Of a stretch of DNA of 64,000 nt, positions 37,839 to 50,067 are shown one piece after another. Position 1 is the first letter of the stretch. Each line of letters starts with the position of its first letter. The notes under the pieces were generated by a model. The model did no database searches. It was not told the DNA's origin and saw only the letters and a program-made list of their open reading frames with translations. Location of the stretch: contig NZ_CP139249.1 in the NCBI RefSeq assembly GCF_034064985.1, positions 3,534,001 to 3,598,000 of the forward strand. The letters run 5' to 3'. The position numbers and the translations under genes were made by a program. The DNA comes from Acinetobacter pittii (GTDB lineage Bacteria; Pseudomonadota; Gammaproteobacteria; Pseudomonadales; Moraxellaceae).

Positions 37839-38204
37839 TTAGTACTTCCCTTTCTTCTCTTCATAAGCCGCGCCTGCACTACCACCAAGTGCTCCTCCAG
37901 CCGCTGCACCAGTATCGCCACCAATGATAGCTCCACCTAAAACAGCCCCTAAACCTGCACCAATTGCACTATTACGTACGGTTTTACTGCTAGATCCCTT
38001 TGCATTAGCTGCAACCCCTGCACCGAGCGCCGCTCCTAAGCCAGCACCAATATTACCACCCACATGTTTTCCTACCGCACCACCTGCACCGCCACCAATC
38101 GCTGCCGAACCAATACGTTTACTTTCTGGACTAGCATTTTGGCAACCAACGAATAAAGTTGTTGACATGAGGCCAACACTAACAATCATCATCATTTTTT
38201 TCAT
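37839..38204 (-). CDS. Glycine-zipper lipoprotein, paralogue B
   Basis: A 121-residue lipoprotein. The signal KKMMMIVSVGLMSTTLFVG leads to the lipobox LFVGC, then QNASPESKRIG. The glycine-zipper region has the same order of blocks as paralogue A (GGAGGAVGKHVGGNIGAGLG, GAALGAGV, IIGGDTGAAAGGA) and ends YEEKKGKY. A GGAG ribosome-binding site lies eight bases ahead. The duplication is old enough for clear divergence. It sits just upstream of the rpoC terminator but is unrelated to that operon. Confidence 0.82.
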   Translation of the reverse strand: MKKMMMIVSVGLMSTTLFVGCQNASPESKRIGSAAIGGGAGGAVGKHVGGNIGAGLGAALGAGVAANAKGSSSKTVRNSAIGAGLGAVLGGAIIGGDTGAAAGGALGGSAGAAYEEKKGKY

Positions 38205-38342
38205 TAGATATACTCCAGTCTTCGTATGCAGGTAGCCTAATGCGTTTTTGTGAAGTTTTTATCTCGCTTAAGTAATAAATTAATGACTCTTTAAGATCTT
38301 TATGTAATGACAACTTTTTATTGTTAAAAATAAAGATAAATA

Positions 38343-38368
38343 AAAAAGGCACCCTAAGGTGCCTTTTT
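38343..38368 (-). terminator. Terminator of the rplKAJL-rpoBC operon
   Basis: An 11-bp perfect stem AAAAAGGCACC/GGTGCCTTTTT, loop CTAA, with a T-run on the minus strand after rpoC. Confidence 0.92.
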
Positions 38369-38383
38369 AATGCCAGTTTAAAC

Positions 38384-41300
38384 TTAGAATTGTTCTGAGT
38401 TTAATGCTTGACTGAACGCTTGGTCTACTTCGCTAAAGTCATTATGCAGCTCATGTTCTGCAGCTTCAGCTTCTTGACGACGACGCTCTAAGTGGTACGC
38501 AAGACCAGTACCTGCTGGAATCAAGCGACCTACTACAACGTTTTCTTTCAAGCCACGTAAATCATCTTCTTTACCTGTTACAGCCGCTTCAGTTAACACA
38601 CGAGTTGTTTCCTGGAACGATGCAGCAGAGATGAACGAGTCAGTAGAAAGCGATGCTTTAGTAATACCCATCAATTGACGTTCAAACTTCGCTGGGAACT
38701 TGTTCTGAGCCAAGACAGCTTGATTCTCTTGAACAACGCGGATGTAATCCACTTGCTCGCCTTTGATGAAGCTTGTATCACCGCCATCAGTGATATCAAC
38801 TTTACGCAACATTTGACGTACGATAACTTCAATGTGCTTATCGTTGATTTTTACACCTTGGAGACGGTAAACGTCTTGAACTTCGTTCACGATGTAGTTA
38901 GTTAATGCAACTTCACCTTTCAAACGCAAGATATCATGTGGGTTTTGTGGACCATCAGAAATAGTCTCACCACGGTTCACATGCTCGCCTTCGAATACGT
39001 TGATTTGACGCCATTTTGGAATCAATTCTTCGTAAATCTCAGAACCATCATCAGGAGTAATTACCAAACGGTTTTTACCCTTAGTCTCTTTACCGAAGCT
39101 TACAACACCTGATACTTCAGCAAGAATTGCATGCTCTTTTGGCTTACGCGCTTCGAACAAGTCAGCTACACGCGGAAGACCACCAGTAATATCACGAGTA
39201 CGTGATGTTTCTTGTGGTACACGACCAATAACGTCACCCACACCAATCGTTTCGCCATCACGGACAGTTACGATTGTATTTTGTGGCAAGAAGTAGAACT
39301 GCTCGCCGCCATCTGTTGTATCCAACACGATTGCAGGACGTAAATCTTTACCAGAAGCAGGACGAGCTGTTACAGGCAAGATTTCAACAGTAGTCATACC
39401 AGTTGCATCATCAGTTTTCGATGTTGCAGTTACGCCATCAGCAATTTGGCTGAAGCGCGCTTTACCAGCAACTTCTGTTACCAATGGATGTGTATGCGGA
39501 TCCCAAGTCGCTACGATACCGCCAGCTTCTACAGCTTCACCATCTTTCAACAAGATGCTTGCACCGTAAGGAAGTTTATAACGCTCGCGCTCACGACCTA
39601 AATCATCGGCAATACCAATTTCACCTGAACGTGAAACTGAAACCAAGTGGCCTTTTGCATGTTGTACAGTTTTCACATTATGGAAACGTACAGTACCTTT
39701 GTTACGTACTTGAACACTGTTCGCAGCAGAAGTTCGGCTCGCAGCACCACCAACGTGGAACGTACGCATTGTTAACTGTGTACCCGGCTCACCGATTGAC
39801 TGTGCAGCCATTACACCGACTGATTCACCTGGGTTCACCAAGTGACCACGTGCAAGGTCACGACCATAACAACGAGCACATACACCGAATGTTGATTCAC
39901 ATGCGATTACTGAACGTACTTTAACTTCATCGACACCAGCTTCTTCAAGCTGAGCTGCGATTTTCTCGTCAATTAACGTACCGCGAGGTAATACAACTTC
40001 ATCATCAGATGCACGACGTACATCTTCAGCAGTTACACGACCTAAAACGCGGTCACGTAATGGCTCGATGACATCACCACCCTGAATGAATGGAGTCATT
40101 ACTAAACCACCCGCTGTACCACAGTCAGGTTCAGTAATAACCAAGTCTTGCGCTACGTCTACAAGACGACGAGTCAAGTAACCAGAGTTCGCAGTTTTCA
40201 ATGCTGTATCGGCCAAACCTTTACGCGCACCGTGTGTTGAAATAAAGTACTGAAGTACTGTTAAACCTTCACGGAAGTTCGCTTTAATCGGAGTCTCAAT
40301 AATCGAGCCATCCGGTTTTGCCATCAAACCACGCATACCAGCAAGCTGACGAATCTGCGCCGCACTACCACGGGCACCCGAGTCAGACATCATATAGATG
40401 CTGTTGAATGATTTTTGTTTCTCGTCTTCACCTTGTTTGTTTTTAACAAGTGTATAAGACAAGTTATCCATCATTGCTTTAGCAACTTGGTCGTTTGTGC
40501 GCGCCCAAATATCGACAACTTTGTTATAACGCTCACCAGCAGTTACGAAACCTTGTTCGAACTGTTGTTCGATTTCACGAACTTCTGTTTCTGCTTTATC
40601 AATAATGGTGTGCTTAGTAGGTGGAATGAGCATGTCTTCCATACCTACAGATACACCTGAACGAGTCGCTTGACGGAAACCCAAGTACATTAATTGGTCA
40701 GCAAAGATAACTGTATCTTTCAAACCAAGTTTACGGTAGCAAGAGTTGATCAATTTAGAGATGTTCTTTTTAGTCATCTCAAGGTTGATCATGTCAAAGC
40801 TTAAGCCTTGTGGAACAATTTCCCAAAGCAAACAACGACCAGGAGTTGTATCAACAATAATAGTTTCGTGTTCACGTTCACCATTTTCATTGATAACAGT
40901 CTGATGTACACGTACTTTAACACGTGCATGGATCGCAACCTGACCAGTAGCAAGTGCACGGTTTACTTCATGAGTATCCGCAAACACCATGCCTTCACCT
41001 TTGGCATTTACAGCATCACGGGTGATGTAGTAAAGACCCAAGACAACGTCCTGAGAAGGAACGATGATTGGCTCACCGTTTGCTGGTGACAAGATGTTGT
41101 TTGTCGACATCATCAATGCACGAGCTTCTAACTGTGCTTCAAGTGTCAATGGAACGTGTACCGCCATTTGGTCACCATCGAAGTCGGCGTTAAACGCAGC
41201 ACAAACGAGTGGGTGAAGACGGATTGCCTTACCTTCAATAAGAATAGGTTCAAATGCTTGAAGACCTAAACGGTGAAGTGTTGGAGCACGGTTCAACATG

Positions 41301-42577
41301 ACTGGATGTTGACGAATTACAGAAGCAAGAACGTCCCAAACTTCCGGAGTCTCACGCTCAACCATTTTCTTCGCAGCTTTAATGGTAGTCGCCTGACCTG
41401 AAGCTTGTAGTTTCGCGAAAATGAATGGCTTGAATAATTCAAGTGCCATTTTCTTCGGAAGACCACATTGGTGAAGACGTAAAGTAGGACCTACAGTAAT
41501 TACCGAACGACCAGAATAGTCAACACGCTTACCTAATAAGTTCTGACGGAAACGACCTTGTTTACCTTTGATCATATCTGCCAAAGATTTTAATGGACGT
41601 TTGTTAGAACCAGTAATCGCACGACCACGACGACCGTTATCAAGCAATGCATCTACAGACTCTTGTAACATACGTTTTTCGTTACGTACGATGATATCTG
41701 GAGCAGCAAGGTCAAGAAGACGCTTCAAACGGTTGTTACGGTTAATGACACGACGATATAAATCGTTCAAGTCAGAAGTCGCAAAACGACCACCTTCAAG
41801 TGGAACTAATGGACGTAAGTCAGGTGGAAGTACAGGAAGTACATTCATCACCATCCATTCTGGCTTGTTGTTTGAATCTTTGAATGCTTCCATCAATTTC
41901 AAGCGTTTAGACGCTTTTTTCAACTTCGTTTCAGAAGTTGTTTGAGGAATTTCTTCACGTAAACGTGCGATTTCAGCTTCAAGATCGATATCTTTCAACA
42001 AGTCCTGAACCGCTTCTGCACCCATTTTCGCAGTGAATTCATCACCGTGCTCTTCAAGTGCATTGAAGTATTCTTCGTCTGTTAAAAGTTGATACTTTTC
42101 AAACGGAGTCATACCAGGGTCAGTTACAACGTATGATTCGAAATACAATACACGTTCGATATCACGTAGTGTCATATCAAGTAACAAACCGATACGGCTC
42201 GGTAACGATTTTAAGAACCAGATATGTGCAACTGGAGAAGCAAGTTCAATGTGACCCATACGTTCACGACGAACTTTCGCTGTAGTTACTTCAACGCCAC
42301 ATTTTTCACAAATGACGCCTTTGTATTTCATACGCTTGTATTTACCACACAAGCATTCGTAATCTTTTACTGGACCAAAGATTTTGGCACAGAACAAACC
42401 ATCACGTTCTGGTTTAAAAGTACGGTAGTTAATTGTCTCAGGTTTTTTAACTTCACCATGAGACCATGACTTAATCATTTCTGGTGACGCAAGACCAATA
42501 CGGATACGGTCAAACTCAATTGGTGCATGACCATCTGAGTCCGTTTTCTTACGCATGATATCGAGCAAGTCTTTCAA
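38384..42577 (-). CDS. rpoC: DNA-directed RNA polymerase subunit beta'
   Basis: A 1397-residue catalytic subunit of RNA polymerase. Present are the N-terminal zinc ribbon ([20 protein letters not shown]), the catalytic magnesium loop [12 protein letters not shown], the bridge/trigger regions ([31 protein letters not shown]) and the second zinc site ([16 protein letters not shown]). The start at 42577 is a TTG, seven bases after GGAG, and it restores the conserved MKDLL N-terminus; the next ATG would remove it. It follows rpoB by 86 bp. Confidence 0.98.
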   Translation of the reverse strand: MKDLLDIMRKKTDSDGHAPIEFDRIRIGLASPEMIKSWSHGEVKKPETINYRTFKPERDGLFCAKIFGPVKDYECLCGKYKRMKYKGVICEKCGVEVTTAKVRRERMGHIELASPVAHIWFLKSLPSRIGLLLDMTLRDIERVLYFESYVVTDPGMTPFEKYQLLTDEEYFNALEEHGDEFTAKMGAEAVQDLLKDIDLEAEIARLREEIPQTTSETKLKKASKRLKLMEAFKDSNNKPEWMVMNVLPVLPPDLRPLVPLEGGRFATSDLNDLYRRVINRNNRLKRLLDLAAPDIIVRNEKRMLQESVDALLDNGRRGRAITGSNKRPLKSLADMIKGKQGRFRQNLLGKRVDYSGRSVITVGPTLRLHQCGLPKKMALELFKPFIFAKLQASGQATTIKAAKKMVERETPEVWDVLASVIRQHPVMLNRAPTLHRLGLQAFEPILIEGKAIRLHPLVCAAFNADFDGDQMAVHVPLTLEAQLEARALMMSTNNILSPANGEPIIVPSQDVVLGLYYITRDAVNAKGEGMVFADTHEVNRALATGQVAIHARVKVRVHQTVINENGEREHETIIVDTTPGRCLLWEIVPQGLSFDMINLEMTKKNISKLINSCYRKLGLKDTVIFADQLMYLGFRQATRSGVSVGMEDMLIPPTKHTIIDKAETEVREIEQQFEQGFVTAGERYNKVVDIWARTNDQVAKAMMDNLSYTLVKNKQGEDEKQKSFNSIYMMSDSGARGSAAQIRQLAGMRGLMAKPDGSIIETPIKANFREGLTVLQYFISTHGARKGLADTALKTANSGYLTRRLVDVAQDLVITEPDCGTAGGLVMTPFIQGGDVIEPLRDRVLGRVTAEDVRRASDDEVVLPRGTLIDEKIAAQLEEAGVDEVKVRSVIACESTFGVCARCYGRDLARGHLVNPGESVGVMAAQSIGEPGTQLTMRTFHVGGAASRTSAANSVQVRNKGTVRFHNVKTVQHAKGHLVSVSRSGEIGIADDLGRERERYKLPYGASILLKDGEAVEAGGIVATWDPHTHPLVTEVAGKARFSQIADGVTATSKTDDATGMTTVEILPVTARPASGKDLRPAIVLDTTDGGEQFYFLPQNTIVTVRDGETIGVGDVIGRVPQETSRTRDITGGLPRVADLFEARKPKEHAILAEVSGVVSFGKETKGKNRLVITPDDGSEIYEELIPKWRQINVFEGEHVNRGETISDGPQNPHDILRLKGEVALTNYIVNEVQDVYRLQGVKINDKHIEVIVRQMLRKVDITDGGDTSFIKGEQVDYIRVVQENQAVLAQNKFPAKFERQLMGITKASLSTDSFISAASFQETTRVLTEAAVTGKEDDLRGLKENVVVGRLIPAGTGLAYHLERRRQEAEAAEHELHNDFSEVDQAFSQALNSEQF

Positions 42578-42663
42578 TTTTTTTCTCCGTGTGTCGGGAA
42601 GCAGCGCTTACCCGACTGGGTCACAAATATTGTTTTTACCTAAAAAATCGTGAGTCTTAAGAC

Positions 42664-45600
42664 TTAATCACCATTTTTTAGTTCAATGTTGATACCTAAA
42701 GAACGGATCTCTTTGGTCAATACGTTGAACGATTCAGGCATACCCGGATCCATATAATGGTTACCATCTACAATATTCTTATAGATGCGTGTACGACCTT
42801 CAACGTCATCCGACTTAACAGTTAACATCTCTTGGAGAGTATATGCTGCGCCGTAAGCTTCAAGTGCCCAGACCTCCATCTCACCGAAACGCTGACCACC
42901 GAATTGTGCTTTACCACCAAGCGGTTGCTGTGTAACAAGAGAGTAAGAACCAGTTGAACGCGCATGCATCTTGTCGTCAACCAAGTGGTTCAATTTGAGC
43001 ATGTACATGTAACCTACAGTTACAGGACGATCAAACTGTTCACCTGTACGGCCATCATACAATACTGTTTGACCTGTACGTGAAATACCAGCTAACTCAA
43101 GTAAGTCTTTAATTTGACTTTCTTCAGCACCATCGAATACAGGAGTAGCCAAAGGTACACCAGCACGCAAGTTGCCTGAAAGTGCTAAGATTTCATCATC
43201 AGTTAAGCTATCAAGATCTTCTTGCTCACCACCGACTTTGTTATAAATCTTGTCTAAGAATTCACGCAGTTCTAAAACTGTACGTTGTTCTTTCAACATT
43301 TTCTCGATTTTATCACCAAGCCCTTTAGCCGCCATCCCTAAGTGAGTCTCAAGAATCTGACCCACGTTCATACGAGATGGTACACCCAGTGGGTTCAATA
43401 CGATATCTACCGGCACACCGTTAGCATCGTGTGGCATGTCTTCAACAGGTAGGATGTTAGATACAACACCTTTGTTACCGTGACGACCAGCCATCTTATC
43501 ACCAGGCTGAATACGACGTTTAACAGCTAAGTAAACTTTAACAACTTTCAATACACCAGTTGTTAATTCATCACCTGTTGCAAGCTTACGTTTCTTCTCA
43601 GCGAATTTCTCATCAATTTCTGCGCTCTTTTCTTTTAAGAACACTTGAATTTGAGTTAAACGCTCAGCGATTGCTTCATCTGCTGGTTGAATTTCAAGTA
43701 AATCAACAAGCTCTAAACCAGATAACACTTCTTCAACGAGTTTGTCACCACGTTTAGTTGAACCACCGCCATTAGACTCTTGGCCTTTAAGCAAACGAAT
43801 TACACGCTCACGAGCTGCTTCTTCAAAGATCTTGTATTCTTCTTTCAAATCTTTACGGTAAGCATCAAGCTGTGCTTTTTCGATAGCTAATGCACGGTCA
43901 TCTTTCTCTAAGCCATCACGAGTGAAGACTTGAACGTCGATAACTGTACCTTTTGTACCAGATGGAACACGTAAAGATGAATCTTTAACATCAGCTGCTT
44001 TCTCACCAAAGATTGCGCGAAGCAATTTTTCTTCAGGAGTTAACTGAGTTTCACCTTTAGGTGTTACTTTACCAACGAGGATGTCGCCTGCTGTAACTTC
44101 AGCACCGATATAAACGATACCTGATTCATCAAGTTTAGAAAGTGCAGCTTCACCAACGTTAGGAATATCGGCAGTAATTTCTTCTGCACCTAACTTAGTA
44201 TCACGCGCTACACAAGATAATTCTTGAATATGAATAGAAGTTAAACGGTCTTCTTGAAGTACACGCTCAGATAATAAGATCGAGTCTTCATAGTTGTAAC
44301 CATTCCAAGTCATGAACGCAACGCGCATGTTTTGACCAAGCGCAAGCTCACCCATATCTGTAGACGGACCGTCTGCCAAGATATCACCGCGAGCAACTTT
44401 GTCGCCTAAATTCACGATAATATTTTGGTTGATACAAGTGTTCTGGTTAGAACGCGTATATTTAATGAGGTTGTAGATATCTACACCGGCCTCACCAGCA
44501 ATCATCTCATCTTCGTTTACACGAATAACGATACGAGAAGCGTCTACGTATTCAATTGCACCACCACGGTTTGCGATCACACACACACCAGAGTCACGTG
44601 CAACGTTCGCTTCCATACCTGTACCTACAAGCGGCTTATCCGCACGTAGAGTAGGAACTGCCTGACGTTGCATGTTTGAACCCATAAGCGCACGGTTCGC
44701 GTCATCGTGTTCAAGGAATGGAATAAGTGACGCAGCAACAGATACGACCTGCTGAGCAGAAACGTCCATATGCGTCACTTTTTCTGGTGGCATACGTACG
44801 AATTCACCTTGATGACGAACAGAAACAAACTCTTCTGTTAAGTTGCCATCTTTATCTACTGCAGAATCGGCCTGTGCAATAACAGTGCCTACTTCCTCAA
44901 TCGCAGATAGGTATTCAACTGCATCAGTTACTCGACCATCTACCACTTTGCGGTAAGGTGTTTCCAAGAAACCAAAGTCATTTGCTTTTGCATATACAGA
45001 AAGCGAGTTGATCAAACCAATGTTTGGACCTTCCGGCGTTTCAATTGGACATACACGACCATAGTGAGTTTGATGTACGTCACGTACTTCGAAGCCCGCA
45101 CGTTCACGTGTTAAACCACCAGGCCCAAGCGCTGATACACGACGCTTATGCGTAATCTCAGATAATGGGTTGTTTTGGTCCATGAACTGAGATAATTGGC
45201 TTGAACCAAAGAATTCTTTGATTGCAGCTGCAACTGGTTTAGCGTTAATTAGATCTTGTGGAGACAAGTTATCTGTTTCTGCTTGGCTTAAACGTTCTTT
45301 AACTGCACGTTCAACACGAACTAAACCAACACGGAATTGGTTTTCAGTCATTTCACCAACAGAACGTACACGACGGTTACCCAAGTGATCGATATCGTCG
45401 ACTTCACCTTTACCGTTACGGATTTCAACTAATGTACGTAATACATCAATGATATCTTCGTGCGATAAAATACCTTCTACTTCACGTGACTTCTGGTCAG
45501 TACCAACTTCGTATGGACGACCCAAACGACGGTTGAACTTCATACGACCTACTGGAGATAAGTCGTAACGCTCAGAAGAGAAGAATAAGTTGTTGAATAA

Positions 45601-46752
45601 GTTTTCAGCAGCTTCTTTTGTTGGCGGCTCGCCTGGACGCATTACTTTATAAATTTCAACTAATGCTTCTTCACGGCCAGCTGTTGTATCTGCACGTAAT
45701 GTGTCAGCAACAAACGAACCACGATCAATATCGTTCGTAAACAAGATATTGAACTGTTTAACACCACCTTCTGCTAGTTTCACCATAACTTCATGGCTTA
45801 ACAAAGTATTAGCAGCAATTACTTCACCATCACGCAAAGTAATATTTTCAGCAGTAATACGCTCATATAAGTATTCATCTGGAACTGAAAGTTTTGTTAA
45901 ACCAGCAGCTTCCATTTGACGTACGTGACGAGCATTAATACGCTTACCTTGCTCAACAATAACTTTACCGTCATTGTCAGCAATATCAAATTGCGCCATT
46001 TCCCCACGTAAACGTTCAGGGACTAGGTCAATCTGATAACTGCCCATATCAAGATACACAGGTACTTTTTCATAGAACAAATTCAAGATTTGTTCATTGT
46101 TATAACCTAGTGCACGTAATACAACAGTAGCAAGTAATTTACGACGACGGTCAATACGTACGTAAACTAAGTCTTTCGCATCAAATTCGAAGTCTAACCA
46201 TGAACCACGGTAAGGAATGATACGTGCTGAATACAACACTTTACCACTTGAGTGGGTTTTACCTTTATCGTGATCAAAGAAAACGCCTGGTGAACGATGT
46301 AATTGAGATACGATTACACGCTCAGTACCATTAATGACGAATGTACCGTTTTCAGTCATGAGTGGAATTTCACCCATATAGACTTCTTGTTCTCGTACGT
46401 CTTTAATTGATTTAGTTTCGCGATCTTTAATAATCAAACGAATTTTAACGCGCATTGGTGCCGCATAAGTCGAACCACGAAGAATACATTCGCGTACATC
46501 GAACTCAGGTTTACCAAGGCTATACTCAACAAATTCTAAAGCAGCATTGCCAGAATAACTTTCGATAGGAAAAACTGAACGAAATGCGGCTTGGAGACCG
46601 ATATCTTCGCGGTTTTTTGGAGTTTTGCCATCTTGCAAGAATGTTCTGTACGAATCGACCTGAATCGATAGTAAGTACGGTGCATCCATTACTTGGGGCA
46701 ATTTACCAAAATTCTTACGGATCCGTTTCTTTTCGGTATATGAGTATGCCAT
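42664..46752 (-). CDS. rpoB: DNA-directed RNA polymerase subunit beta
   Basis: A 1362-residue beta subunit. Recognisable regions are the start [20 protein letters not shown], the rifampicin-site cluster ([20 protein letters not shown] then [20 protein letters not shown]), [15 protein letters not shown] in the active-centre region and the C-terminal clamp [13 protein letters not shown]. The rifampicin cluster carries the usual sensitive-type residues (Q, D, H, S) as far as can be read. It is transcribed after rplL through an attenuator-like terminator. Confidence 0.99.
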   Translation of the reverse strand: MAYSYTEKKRIRKNFGKLPQVMDAPYLLSIQVDSYRTFLQDGKTPKNREDIGLQAAFRSVFPIESYSGNAALEFVEYSLGKPEFDVRECILRGSTYAAPMRVKIRLIIKDRETKSIKDVREQEVYMGEIPLMTENGTFVINGTERVIVSQLHRSPGVFFDHDKGKTHSSGKVLYSARIIPYRGSWLDFEFDAKDLVYVRIDRRRKLLATVVLRALGYNNEQILNLFYEKVPVYLDMGSYQIDLVPERLRGEMAQFDIADNDGKVIVEQGKRINARHVRQMEAAGLTKLSVPDEYLYERITAENITLRDGEVIAANTLLSHEVMVKLAEGGVKQFNILFTNDIDRGSFVADTLRADTTAGREEALVEIYKVMRPGEPPTKEAAENLFNNLFFSSERYDLSPVGRMKFNRRLGRPYEVGTDQKSREVEGILSHEDIIDVLRTLVEIRNGKGEVDDIDHLGNRRVRSVGEMTENQFRVGLVRVERAVKERLSQAETDNLSPQDLINAKPVAAAIKEFFGSSQLSQFMDQNNPLSEITHKRRVSALGPGGLTRERAGFEVRDVHQTHYGRVCPIETPEGPNIGLINSLSVYAKANDFGFLETPYRKVVDGRVTDAVEYLSAIEEVGTVIAQADSAVDKDGNLTEEFVSVRHQGEFVRMPPEKVTHMDVSAQQVVSVAASLIPFLEHDDANRALMGSNMQRQAVPTLRADKPLVGTGMEANVARDSGVCVIANRGGAIEYVDASRIVIRVNEDEMIAGEAGVDIYNLIKYTRSNQNTCINQNIIVNLGDKVARGDILADGPSTDMGELALGQNMRVAFMTWNGYNYEDSILLSERVLQEDRLTSIHIQELSCVARDTKLGAEEITADIPNVGEAALSKLDESGIVYIGAEVTAGDILVGKVTPKGETQLTPEEKLLRAIFGEKAADVKDSSLRVPSGTKGTVIDVQVFTRDGLEKDDRALAIEKAQLDAYRKDLKEEYKIFEEAARERVIRLLKGQESNGGGSTKRGDKLVEEVLSGLELVDLLEIQPADEAIAERLTQIQVFLKEKSAEIDEKFAEKKRKLATGDELTTGVLKVVKVYLAVKRRIQPGDKMAGRHGNKGVVSNILPVEDMPHDANGVPVDIVLNPLGVPSRMNVGQILETHLGMAAKGLGDKIEKMLKEQRTVLELREFLDKIYNKVGGEQEDLDSLTDDEILALSGNLRAGVPLATPVFDGAEESQIKDLLELAGISRTGQTVLYDGRTGEQFDRPVTVGYMYMLKLNHLVDDKMHARSTGSYSLVTQQPLGGKAQFGGQRFGEMEVWALEAYGAAYTLQEMLTVKSDDVEGRTRIYKNIVDGNHYMDPGMPESFNVLTKEIRSLGINIELKNGD

Positions 46753-47056
46753 CTGGAGTCCTCGGAAAGTAAACTAAGCCCGCCTGCAGAACGGGCTCAG
46801 AAGGAATTACGCAGGCCGATATGGCCACCACTGTTTACAAATGCTGCAATTTTTAGTGGTATAAAAACGCTTAACAATATTTTTAAAAAAGAAAAATATT
46901 GGTAAACATTTGAAATTTCTTGTTTTATTTTGATTTTCTCAAAAATCAAACAAAACTTACAAAAATCGAGCCGATTATTGTAACGCAAAAAGGCTGATGA
47001 CCCAAGAGCCATCAGCCATTTTATGGAGCCGATTTAAAAACCGACTCCTTTTACAA
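46753..47056 (-). promoter_or_regulatory. rplL-rpoB intergenic region with attenuator
   Basis: A 304-bp spacer. Just after rplL, GGCTGATG (46992-46999) pairs with CATCAGCC (47010-47017), followed on the minus strand by a run of five T. This is a partial terminator that would lower rpoBC relative to ribosomal proteins, as known in E. coli. The remaining AT-rich part has no gene. Confidence 0.75.
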
Positions 47057-47428
47057 TTACTTAAGTGTAACTGTAGCACCAGCTTCTTCAAGTTTCTTCT
47101 TAAGTTCTTCGCCTTCTTCTTTAGAAACGCCTTCTTTAAGAACTTGAGGAGCACCTTCAACTAGGTCTTTAGCTTCTTTAAGACCAAGACCAGTTGCTTC
47201 ACGAACTGCTTTAATTACAGCTACTTTGTTAGCACCGAAAGAAGTCAACTCAACGTTGAATTCAGATTGTTCTTCAGCAGCAGCAGCAGCGCCACCAGCT
47301 GGAGCAGCAACAGCAACAGCTGCAGCTGAAACGTTGAATTTCTCTTCGAAAGCAGAAATTAATTCAACAAGTTCAAGAACAGTTTTTTCAGCAACTGCGT
47401 TTAAGATTTCTTCGTTAGTTAAAGCCAT
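47057..47428 (-). CDS. rplL: 50S ribosomal protein L7/L12
   Basis: A 123-residue stalk protein: an N-terminal dimerisation domain ([20 protein letters not shown]), an Ala/Gly-rich hinge ([17 protein letters not shown]) and the C-terminal factor-binding domain ([20 protein letters not shown]). It recruits translation factors to the ribosome. It is 42 bp after rplJ and precedes the rpoB attenuator. Confidence 0.98.
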   Translation of the reverse strand: MALTNEEILNAVAEKTVLELVELISAFEEKFNVSAAAVAVAAPAGGAAAAAEEQSEFNVELTSFGANKVAVIKAVREATGLGLKEAKDLVEGAPQVLKEGVSKEEGEELKKKLEEAGATVTLK

Positions 47429-47470
47429 GAGAATAACTCCAAATGGATATTGAATGGTGTGTAAAATTGA

Positions 47471-47977
47471 TTAAGCAGCTTCTGACTCGTTTTTCTCTTT
47501 GAGCGCTGTAATAAGACGACCCAATTTCGAAATAGGAGCTTGAAGGACAGAGGCAAGCATAGTAAGAGCTTTCTCTTGGTTCGGAAGGTTTGCAATTACG
47601 CTAACGTCAGCACCTTGATAAACTTTGCCGTCAAATGCAGCAGCTTTTAACTCAAATGCTTTATTAGTTTTAGCAAAATCTTCGAACAAACGTGCAGCTG
47701 CACCCATGTCATCTTCAGAAGTTGAAAAACCTAGAATTGTTGGACCAACAAGGTTGTCGTTCAAGATATTGAATTGAGTATCTTGAAGTGCGCGTTTAGC
47801 CAAAGTGTTACGTACAATACGTGTAGAAACACCTAACTTACGAGCTTCAACACGGAGTGTTGTTAATTGCTCTACGCTTAAGCCTTGGTAGTCAGCAACA
47901 ACGGCTGCAAACGCCTTAGAAGCAACTTCACTTACTTCCGCAACGATCTGTTTTTTGTCTTCAATAAGAAGAGCCAT
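47471..47977 (-). CDS. rplJ: 50S ribosomal protein L10
   Basis: A 168-residue protein that anchors L7/L12 dimers to the 50S stalk and normally represses its own operon by binding the leader mRNA. The start MALLIEDKKQIVAEVSEVAS and KLGVSTRIVRNTLAKRAL are typical, and the C-terminal helix binds L12. A long leader (about 310 bp) lies upstream, fitting L10 autoregulation. Confidence 0.98.
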   Translation of the reverse strand: MALLIEDKKQIVAEVSEVASKAFAAVVADYQGLSVEQLTTLRVEARKLGVSTRIVRNTLAKRALQDTQFNILNDNLVGPTILGFSTSEDDMGAAARLFEDFAKTNKAFELKAAAFDGKVYQGADVSVIANLPNQEKALTMLASVLQAPISKLGRLITALKEKNESEAA

Positions 47978-48289
47978 TGTAAAACCTCCTAAGGTGATTT
48001 ATGTACCCAATAGGCACACTCCCAATTCGTAAGCCTTTCGACTTACACGCGGAGGAGGAACAAATCACACCACCGCGTCTACGCAGGCTGTTTTATTAAG
48101 AAAAGTGCTATTCGAAAACAACATCTTTTCGCCTGAGGTCTTTGACGCTGATAAATTCTCATTTATCAATTCAAAGTCCGCCTGATGAGTAAGGGATGAG
48201 GCTTTGACCTCCCCCAACCTAATAGAAAAATATTTCTATTTAGGCTCTGTCCCCAATCAGGACTTTAAAATTCTTTACTAAGTCTAAAC
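47978..48289 (-). promoter_or_regulatory. L10 (rplJ) leader region
   Basis: A 312-bp gap between rplA and rplJ with several hairpin-forming stretches (for example TGATAAAT and ATTTATCA near 48150-48170, and TAGAAAAATATTTCTA near 48223-48238). It ends with AGGAGG before rplJ. The position and length match the L10 autoregulatory leader that usually also holds the rplJL promoter. I did not fold it fully. Confidence 0.55.
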
Positions 48290-48985
48290 TTAGTTAGAAA
48301 CGTTGTTTACATCAACAGTAAGACCAGGACCCATAGTTGAGCTCAAAGTGATCTTTTTGATGTATACACCTTTAGAAGTTGCAGGTTTTAACTTTTTCAA
48401 GTCAGCAACTAAGGTTTCAACGTTTTGACGGATAGCAGCAGCATCAAAGCCTAATTGACCGATCGCAGCATGGATAATACCCGCTTTGTCTACACGGTAA
48501 CGAGCCTGACCAGATTTAGCGTTTTTAACAGCATTCGCTACATCAGGAGTTACAGTACCAACTTTAGGGTTTGGCATTAAACCACGTGGACCAAGAATTG
48601 TACCGAGCTTACCAACAACACGCATAGCGTCAGGAGCAGCGATTACAACATCAAAGTCAAGGTTTCCACCTTGGATGCTTTCAGCAAGGTCATCAAAACC
48701 TACAACATCAGCACCAGCTTCTTTAGCAGCTTCTGCTTGAGCGCCTTGAGCAAATACAGCTACACGTACAGTTTTACCAGTACCTGCAGGTAATGTAGTT
48801 GCGCCACGAACAACCTGATCAGATTTACGTGGATCTACACCAAGGTTTACAGCTACATCCAAAGATTCTTTGAACTTTGCAGCAGGTAGGCTGTTAAGAA
48901 CTTGTACCGCCTCTTCCAAAGTGTAAACTTTGTTTGCTTCAACAGCAGCAGCAATGGCTTTTTGACGTTTAGTTAACTTTGCCAT
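48290..48985 (-). CDS. rplA: 50S ribosomal protein L1
   Basis: A 231-residue L1-stalk protein: start [23 protein letters not shown]-binding signature [15 protein letters not shown] and C-terminal [13 protein letters not shown]1 also represses the rplKA unit by binding its mRNA in other bacteria. It is 3 bp after rplK, so translationally coupled. Confidence 0.98.
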   Translation of the reverse strand: MAKLTKRQKAIAAAVEANKVYTLEEAVQVLNSLPAAKFKESLDVAVNLGVDPRKSDQVVRGATTLPAGTGKTVRVAVFAQGAQAEAAKEAGADVVGFDDLAESIQGGNLDFDVVIAAPDAMRVVGKLGTILGPRGLMPNPKVGTVTPDVANAVKNAKSGQARYRVDKAGIIHAAIGQLGFDAAAIRQNVETLVADLKKLKPATSKGVYIKKITLSSTMGPGLTVDVNNVSN

Positions 48986-48988
48986 GTC

Positions 48989-49417
48989 TTATAGCTCCAC
49001 TTCCAAGCCCATAGAACGTGCAGAACCAGCGATGGTACGAACACGTGCGTCTAAATCAGCACCAGTTAAATCTGGTTCTTTAGTAGTCGCAATTTCTTCT
49101 AACTGAGCACGAGTCAACTTACCAACTTTAGTTTTGTTTGGTACAGATGAACCCTTTTGAATACCAGCAGCTTTCTTAAGAAGAATAGAAGCTGGAGGAG
49201 TTTTCATGATGAATGTGAACGACTTGTCGTTGTACACAGTAATCACTACAGGAATTGGAAGACCTGGTTCAACTTTTTGTGTAGCAGCATTGAATTCTTT
49301 ACAGAATGCCATGATGTTTACACCACGTTGACCTAATGCAGGACCAATTGGTGGAGATGGATTTGCTTTACCAGCTGGAACTTGCAGCTTGATATAGCCG
49401 TCAATCTTCTTAGCCAT
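48989..49417 (-). CDS. rplK: 50S ribosomal protein L11
   Basis: A 142-residue protein of the GTPase-associated centre, with [35 protein letters not shown] and C-terminal [14 protein letters not shown]. It is needed for RelA activation and is a thiopeptide target. It is the first gene of the rplKAJL block, 109 bp after nusG. Confidence 0.98.
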   Translation of the reverse strand: MAKKIDGYIKLQVPAGKANPSPPIGPALGQRGVNIMAFCKEFNAATQKVEPGLPIPVVITVYNDKSFTFIMKTPPASILLKKAAGIQKGSSVPNKTKVGKLTRAQLEEIATTKEPDLTGADLDARVRTIAGSARSMGLEVEL

Positions 49418-49526
49418 TTTAAAATACCTCTGGGTACAAACGCCGCTAGGCTCCCCAATCTTTACGCAACACTACTGTTACAACAACAATGCCCGATAAA
49501 ATCGGGCGCTTTTCAACCAATTAAGA

Positions 49527-50060
49527 TTAAATCGTTTTTTCGACTTGGCGAAATTCGAGTTCAACCTGTGTTGGTCGATTAAATACATTAATCGTCAACG
49601 TTAAACGTGACTTATCGTATTGAACTTCTTCCACCACACCTTTAAAGTCTGTGAATGGACCGTCAATAACAAGTAATTCTTCACCTGGCTCAAACATCGT
49701 TTTAGGACGTGGTGCTTCACCAGTATTACGTACACGCGCAAGAATTGCATCTGCTTCACGCTGAGTGATTGGTGCTGGTTTTTCAGGTGTACCACCAATA
49801 AAACCTAGAACCTTTGGACATTCTTTAACAATATGCCAAGTATCATCATTCATTTCCATTTCAACTAACACGTAGCCAGGAAAGAATTTACGCTCAGATT
49901 TACGTTTCTTGCCATCCTTCATTTCTACCACTTCTTCGGTAGGAACAAGGACATCACCAAAGCTATCAGCAACAGCGCTACGCTGGATTCGTTCTGTAAG
50001 TGAACGCAACACTTGTTTTTCATAGCCAGAGTAGGCATGAATAATGTACCAACGTTTCAT
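49527..50060 (-). CDS. nusG: Transcription termination/antitermination protein NusG
   Basis: A 177-residue transcription elongation factor that binds RNA polymerase, Rho and S10. The N-terminal NGN domain starts KRWYIIHAYSGYEKQV and includes RKFFPGYVLVEMEM. The KOW motif is at the C-terminus (FEPGEELLVIDGPFTDFKGV). It is 7 bp after secE, which is the usual pairing. Confidence 0.98.
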   Translation of the reverse strand: MKRWYIIHAYSGYEKQVLRSLTERIQRSAVADSFGDVLVPTEEVVEMKDGKKRKSERKFFPGYVLVEMEMNDDTWHIVKECPKVLGFIGGTPEKPAPITQREADAILARVRNTGEAPRPKTMFEPGEELLVIDGPFTDFKGVVEEVQYDKSRLTLTINVFNRPTQVELEFRQVEKTI

Positions 50061-50067
50061 AGCTCTT

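Noticed and set aside
37924-38235. Pro/Ala-rich antisense frame opposite glycine-zipper paralogue B
   Set aside because: Created by reverse-complementing Gly/Ala codons; typical artefact.
39484-39924. 146-residue antisense frame inside rpoC
   Set aside because: A shadow of rpoC: a His/Leu-rich low-quality sequence without start signals or family features.
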